DNA of 64,000 nt from Branchiostoma floridae (taxonomy: Eukaryota; Chordata; Leptocardii; Amphioxiformes; Branchiostomatidae), in assembly GCF_000003815.2 (NCBI RefSeq), contig NC_049979.1:3756520-3820519 (forward strand). The letters are read 5' to 3'. Positions 58,113 through 64,000 of the stretch are shown here, one piece after another. The first letter of the stretch is position 1; each line of letters starts with the position of its first letter. The position numbers were made by a program, and so were the translations under genes. Below the pieces are notes generated by a model, which saw nothing but the letters and a program-made list of their open reading frames with translations, did no database searches and had not been told where the DNA came from.

Positions 58113-58118
58113 AATAAA
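58113..58118 (+). terminator. AATAAA poly(A) signal for LIN52
   Basis: The hexamer lies 82 bp after the LIN52 stop codon, at a normal distance for a short 3' UTR. Confidence 0.55.
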
Positions 58119-60746
58119 TCCATAAACATAAAGTTTAATCGCAGAGTCAGAAAGACTAAGCATTGGTGCACAAAGTTTCAAGAGATGAATACAGTCAGAC
58201 CTGGTGTTCATCTTAGTCGTCAATTTTTATCTCTGCAGAATATTTTCTAAAAGTATTCCGAGAATAAGAAAAACAAACTGGTTTGGCCCAATGTTCTTCT
58301 GTAACTAACCTCTGTACTTATAACATGTAAAAACAGTTCACAAAATTACTTTTTATCAGCATATAAACCAGTGTGTAAAAACTTACATATGACTAAATAT
58401 TAACACATGTAATCTTGTGTATTTATACTGCAAAGTTGTGCTGTACAAAACTAAGTGTTTTATTCAACCGATGCTTTGGATAACTGTCTGTCATCTTCCA
58501 GCAAATTATTAGTCGTGGTAGTGTTTTGGACACCTAGCAGCTGCAATCAGTATGTCTTCAACTCTCTCCACTTTATCCTGTCCATCAGGAGCTTCATTAG
58601 CTCCTGTAGTTTTCTTCCTACTACAACACTCCTAGTCCTCTGTCTTTCAGTTTAATCCAGGGAATTGCCCTGAGGAAGGTGCAAATATTTCAGTTGCTGC
58701 AACCTGTGTTTAAAATGGTGTTCTGCTGCAAAATTAGCTCTGAATTCATACTTTTGAGTTTTGCATGGCACATTCTTTTTGTTTTTTTTTACAAAAAAAA
58801 AAACCAGTATGCCAGGGACAGAAGCTTTCATTGTCATCCACAGAGCACAGTTGACTTTTTCATTCCATACCGGGTAGACAGACTGCTTGCCTGTACTATG
58901 TGTAAAACCTTGTCTAGGTGTTGCCAGAGTATGTGGTAGTCTCTACCAGACTGACTATGCTGGCCATTATAGGGAGAATAATTTGCCAGGGGAGTTTTGC
59001 TAACAGAGAAGTTGGCTGGCCGAGGGGAAATGCTAACCCTAAGCGTGGACTGACTCCGCTGGCCAATTTCCCTTTTTTTTCTGAATTCTACAAATTCCCA
59101 TACCCTGTAGGAAGGCCTGATGGAGGCTAAGTATGTGGTGCTTTTGTCGTGAAAAAAATGTAAATATCACCTAAAGTAACAGAAATTATAGATAGGTTCT
59201 GGCCTTCAACCCATTGTTTTGGGTGAAACTTCCGGGGCACACCATGTTACAATGTACGACCCTGAATATGAAGTATGAAAATCTGTTGTTCTTGCTTTGT
59301 CTTAATGCTGTGCCTCTTCCCATGTACACAAGAAGTATCTGTAACGTTACTTGATAAGGCAAAAATACTTGATGTGAGAATTTCAACCAGAGATTATTTT
59401 TTACACTCTCAGCAATGTGAATGTGTTGTGGTATTGTAAGAATTTAGTAGGTAGTCAAGTGGCATGTACAAACTTGGTTTCCATCTTGTTGTACTGATAG
59501 AACCTGCATAGCTTAGGCACATACATTTGTATTACTACAACTTAGAAGTCTGACAGCGTCTGGCATATATTTTTACAACACAGCCTTCGATACAATGTAC
59601 TGACTTCATCCACGTGGTTTCCACAGCCAGATTTTATTAAAGAAATGTACAATTATCACAGCTGTGTTTGTTTATACATCAGTCATAATTAGTGTAAAAC
59701 ACCATAGTTTGCAGATAGTGGATTCCCAACACAGAACACAAATTTCCAAGAACTATTTTCACACAGTGTATATATACATCTGTTGTAATAGTAAATCTTT
59801 GCCCCATTTTTGTACACAAAAGATAGATTGAACCTTAACTCTACATGTAGGTATTCACACAAAAGGAAAAGCAGAGACAGCGGCAATCTTTCGCAAAAAT
59901 CAGTAGAAAATATATTCGATAAAAAGAATTGACTTTGTCCAGGCGAGCCTGATGATAATGTGACTATGAAAATGGTCATGTGATCTGCTTATTTTACATT
60001 CATACCTAGCACAAAAGAGTGGACATTTTTGTTATAAAACATTCAATGTGCCATGATATTCATGACTGTGTATAGTGTCCACATAGATCAGCTTTTATAA
60101 TACGGTGGTCCCCTGAGTGGTCTTCTTAGACAAGTTTGACTACAAAGTGGCTTAGTGCTTTCTGACCAGCTTCAGATGCTGACAGTTGTTTGTATTGTAT
60201 ACCCTGTTTGCATAACAAACCAGGTTTGTACTGAAGACTGCAAGTTGGACATATGGACAGATTTAACGATCTGTTGATGAGGGTTAGACATGAAGGTAAT
60301 AAGATATACCGAAAAGCAATACTATAATTCTGGAAATCATATCCAGTTGCTTGTTCTAGATGAGTAACTGCTTTTTAGATTTAATGATCCACTCACACGA
60401 GGAAGGAACCCTACTATTTTCAATAAGTGCTGGGTTTCTTTATGTGCTAGAGGTGGCATGACAACTGGCCAAGAAAGGCCTTTAGCTTGTCTGTAGTGTG
60501 CCAGAACCCACGTGGGCGCCCAAAGAGGAGATGGGTAGACAGTCAATGAAGATTTTAGAAAACTGGATTTGCAAAAAGCCAACCCCCTTGACAGAGGCGG
60601 ATGGAGAGCAGCTATCAGACCCAAACGTCCAACCCTTGCAAGACAGGGAACAACAGATGCTAAACCGAATAGTGAGTGAGTGAGTGAGCTAGAGGAGTGG
60701 CTCTCCTCAAACATAGGACTTCCACTGTTCAGACACTGAGAGATGT
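58119..60746. other. Intergenic DNA between convergent LIN52 and SLC29 genes
   Basis: Contains one repeat (58930-59132). Reverse AATAAA at about 59634 may serve the SLC29 gene. No coding similarity. Confidence 0.4.
58930..59132. repeat. Second copy of the fold-back MITE family
   Basis: Shares AGTCTCTACCAGACTGACTA, CTAAGCGTGGACTGACTCC and AGGCCTGATGGAGGCTA with the element at 27084-27393. The left arm is missing. Confidence 0.6.
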
Positions 60747-63700
60747 TCAGATGCTGGCGGTCAGAGCGAACGAGAAGGCGGCCCCGAGGCCCAGCCCCAG
60801 GGTCAGGAAGGCAGACATGGTGATTCCGGCGGTCTCCGCCTCTTCTGCTGCCACCAACCTGCAGGGGGAGGAACAGTTAACCCCCAGTCTGCTAAGGTAT
60901 CAGTTTGGCACCAACTTTGTTTTGGTTACCAGATTAGGCACCAGGGAAAAGGTTTAACTAAAGCAAAACTGTTTGATGCAATGAACTTCAATTGCTAATC
61001 ATAATGGACAGGACAGATAATGGCAATTGCTTGTGATACAACATCTCATGATCACTTTTTTTCTTAATCTATTCTCAGTCATATGGGTAATCCCAGTCGG
61101 TCGCATAGGGTTGATTTCCAAGGCAGCCTGTAACAAGTTAATCTCTAACTTGAGTGGTAAGTAATACAAAAGTACAAACAAATCATACAAATAAATGAAT
61201 AATGGTCATTGTAAATCATAAATGTCTTAACAGTAAACGAGAAGACAAACGAAAACATCTTGGCCTCACCTGGGTCCGTACATCATACAGAGACTGCCCA
61301 GGTAGCCGTTGGACACCCCCATCAGCACCATGAACACGATGGGGAACGCATCACTGTTGAACACGACAGGAAGGTGTCTGGCCGTCTCCACGGGCTGGGC
61401 GTTACACAACATGAACAGCGGCATGAACCCCGTTCTCAGGAGGACCAGGATCGGCAGGAGGATGCTCTTCTCCTTAGGCTGGGGGGAAGGAATAAGCAAG
61501 ACTTGGAGGCATCTTAGAGGGATGCTTTTGCCCTTTGACAAATCTTCCCAACACCCTAACCTTAACCATAATCCTAACCCTAACACTTACCTTAACCCTA
61601 GCCCAAACCCTAACCCTAACACTAACCCAAACCCTAGCTCAAACCTTAACCCTAACCCAAACCCTAACCCAAGCCCTAACTTAAACCCAAACCCTAACAC
61701 TCAAACTCACTATCCGGTTTAACGTCTGTTTGTCCCCATCCCATGAGGGTTAGACTAACCCTAAACCAAACCCTAACCCAATCCCTAACCCAAACCCTAA
61801 CCCTATAAACCCTAATCCTAACCCTATTAAACCCTAACCCAAGCTTTCAATATTGATGGTAGGTTGGGCAATCAACCCTTTTCAGTAAAGTGCAAGTGAC
61901 ATGAACAAATACAACTGAGATCAGTGTGTACTGCTGAACCCCTTAACCTCCATGGCAGAAGGACCCCCACAAGACATTAGCAAAGAAGCAGAAAGTAAAG
62001 AGGAGACTCACAAACTGCACAGCCCCTGCGATGATCCTCCCGGCCAGGTCCGACAGGTTAAAGAATAGGAAACACGTCACGGGGATGAAAAACTCTCCTG
62101 AAAGCAGGAAAAAAACGGATTAACATGGATCTTATAACTGTGTTTCTCAATCTTTAGTACATAAGTTACTACCCACTAGTTATGTACCAACCGACACTGG
62201 AATTGGACTTCACCACTGCAAACACTCCATTTTCTCCTTACTGCAAAATCAGACTAATCTACAGTACATAGAGCCTGGTATATATGATGAACCCTACCTG
62301 TCCATTTACTGCCATCACTTTTGCTGACTGACTCGATGAGGGAGGACACAGACGGAAAGATGGACAGCGTCACCAGGAAGGTGTACATGACAGACACTGC
62401 AGGAACCCAGATCTGCAGCGGGGAAACAGACATTGGAAAATACAATAAACATCTGACGCATATATCAAGGGTGGGTACCGGTACAGAAAATTCAGGTCCA
62501 GGTGCTGTCCAGGTCCAAAGGGCCAGGTCCAGGTCTGGGCCTGAACCTGGACCTACATGTAATTATCTGTGAAAACTTATTGAATGGGCGGTACTCAATA
62601 CAATGGTCCAATTTTCTACAAAGGTATTTGTTTGGCGGAGTATCTGATTACCGCCGGCATTTGAAAATCCTGTCTCAATGCAAACTCTGTACCTCTGTAC
62701 CTGTACAAACTTGGTAGAAATGACTATGAACTCTACTCTACTTTGCCCTTGTTATGTTTTTGAACTGGTGACAAAACATGTAAACCCCTGCTGATATAAT
62801 TTGGTCATTTTCTAGTCTGTCCAAAACCCAATCCACTGATATTTTTTTTAGGTAATTTTTTTAACGGTACCAAGGACAAATCATTACAACTATAGGACTG
62901 GGCAGTATGAAGAACTTTTGTGGAGGAGTTAACAGCATCATCTAAGAGGATGAAAGAATGAAAGGACACTTGCCTTCCTGAAGATTTGTAGATAAGATGA
63001 GCTGCTGAGGACCTGTATGCCGGGCACACCTGTCTCGGGCACACCTGTCTCAGGTACACCTGTACTGGACTCATCCGCATTTAGGGATGGCAGTTCTAAA
63101 CAAACATAGTTCAATTTTTTAACAAGATATCCATCAAAGGAGAATATGTAATTATATACATTTGTAATCTACTCTGCCTGGATTCCAATCATAAAAATAC
63201 AGCACCTATACACATATTTACAATACACACAACACTACTTACAACTAAAGAACAGCATACTAATTACAAGTACTAAAACTACATACACATGTACATGTAA
63301 CACTTCAGTGGTTCATTTTGATCTCAACTATGGACAATAGGTTTGAAGTGCAACAACACTGCAACAATGTAGCAGACTGAGAATGATGTCAGAACAGATG
63401 CAACACAAAGCATGCTCAGGATTGCACATATTATACTGCTTGTTTATAAACAACATAAGAACTTTTGTGTTAAAGTACTTATATATAGACAAGCATCACA
63501 GGACCTACTGACTTACCTTGGGTACTGTACAGATAAAACCTGGCATATTCCTGCAGAATGGAAACACAACAAGTAAGTTCTTTTTTGAAACTGACCTAAA
63601 ATGTCGTCTGGGTTTTACAAAATGGTAACTATACAATGCCAGAGCGATGCTTTATTTTTTCATGTATCTATGTAACCACAGCACTCCATTTTCAAAAATT

Positions 63701-63902
63701 TTCTACTCTGTTGAATTGTATTTCAAGGGGCCCTGCCTACAAAAATTAATTAGCATTCTTTAATCAAAGTACAGTTTACTAATAATAGTAATGGTAATAC
63801 TCACAAATCTGTTTAGAAGTAGGTAGGAGGCGAGGGCGACCAGAATGGCTGCCACGGCCGTCAGGAAGTAACCAAACCCACTGTGGATGGGATCACCTCC
63901 CG
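60747..63902 (-). CDS. Equilibrative nucleoside transporter (SLC29 family), 3' part
   Basis: Seven exons of the C-terminal half: 63805-63902, 63517-63550, 62974-63095, 62298-62412, 62012-62097, 61270-61478, 60747-60858. Phases agree throughout; the 5' part lies beyond the right edge. The protein shows HSGFGYFLTAVAAILVALASY (a membrane helix), a hydrophilic loop with TGVPETGVPETGVPG, then YLQIFRKIWVPAVSVMYTFLVTLSIFP, FFIPVTCFLFFNLSDLAGR, LLPILVLLRTGFMPLFMLCN and VSNGYLGSLCMMYGPR, the diagnostic ENT helices 7-10, and a last helix after AAEEAETAGITM. ENT proteins carry nucleosides passively across membranes. The intron after 62974 uses a GC donor. Which of ENT1-4 it matches best is not settled by eye; ENT1-3 motifs fit. 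Confidence 0.9.
61553..61850. repeat. Degenerate telomere-like CCCTAA array
   Basis: Runs of AACCCTAACCC with variants (AACCCAAACCC, AACCTTAACC) fill about 250 bp of an SLC29 intron, broken by about 50 bp of other sequence near 61700-61755. Confidence 0.9.
62468..62680. repeat. Dispersed repeat, copy 2
   Basis: GGTGGGTACCGGTAC start, CCAGGTCC motifs, AATTATCTGTG and GGAGTATC in the same order as 19811-20010. In an SLC29 intron. Confidence 0.65.
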
Positions 63903-64000
63903 CTGGAGGGGGGGGGGTGTAACAGCAAAATGTCAGCTCATATAACAACACCAGAAGAGGGAATCGTGCCAACTTGATACTAGCACATTTATGAAGGTTA

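Overview
The window looks like genomic DNA of an invertebrate deuterostome, most likely a cephalochordate (amphioxus, Branchiostoma type). This is inferred from intron-rich genes with canonical splice sites, clear orthologues of vertebrate ALDH6A1, LIN52, SOCS4/5 and SLC29 genes, lineage-style immune and TRIM-NHL genes, and dense non-autonomous DNA transposons. No bacterial operons, rRNA genes or CRISPR arrays are seen. All exon boundaries were placed by eye from GT/AG sites, reading phase and protein similarity; none is confirmed by transcript data.

Layout. 0.2-4 kb: a FAM111-like serine protease gene (+). 5.8-6.2 kb: a DIRS-type reverse transcriptase fragment. 7.2-8.8 kb: two divergent genes of unknown family sharing a promoter of about 280 bp. 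10-19.4 kb: a gene (+) encoding a coiled coil, at least four fibronectin type III (FN3) modules and a C-terminal death-like domain; one of its introns holds a 4.0-kb insertion. 19.4-23.3 kb: repeats, no supported gene. 23.8-34.5 kb: a SOCS4/5-type gene (+) in four coding exons; its 8.5-kb intron 1 is packed with transposons, including a 2.6-kb element with 0.8-kb inverted arms and a THAP-like finger. 39.7-53.1 kb: a complete 16-exon ALDH6A1 (methylmalonate-semialdehyde dehydrogenase) gene (-), whose intron 8 contains an intronless TRIM-NHL gene. 54.7-58.0 kb: a complete LIN52 gene (+), head-to-head with ALDH6A1 as in human. 60.7-64 kb: the 3' half of an SLC29 equilibrative nucleoside transporter gene (-), running off the right edge.

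Functionally these are a metabolic enzyme (valine and thymine catabolism, mitochondrion), a cell-cycle repressor subunit (DREAM/MuvB), a cytokine-signalling attenuator, a nucleoside transporter and probable innate-immunity or genome-surveillance proteins. They are not one pathway.

The most unusual signal is a recurring structure: short tandem duplications (periods 76-166 bp) that copy a splice site plus the adjoining piece of exon. They occur beside exon 2 of the SOCS gene, exons 4, 8 and 12 of ALDH6A1 and exon 2 of LIN52. In ALDH6A1 exon 12 the copies are embedded in telomere-like CCCTAA repeats, and the exon 4 copy was later split by a transposon with a 5-bp target-site duplication.
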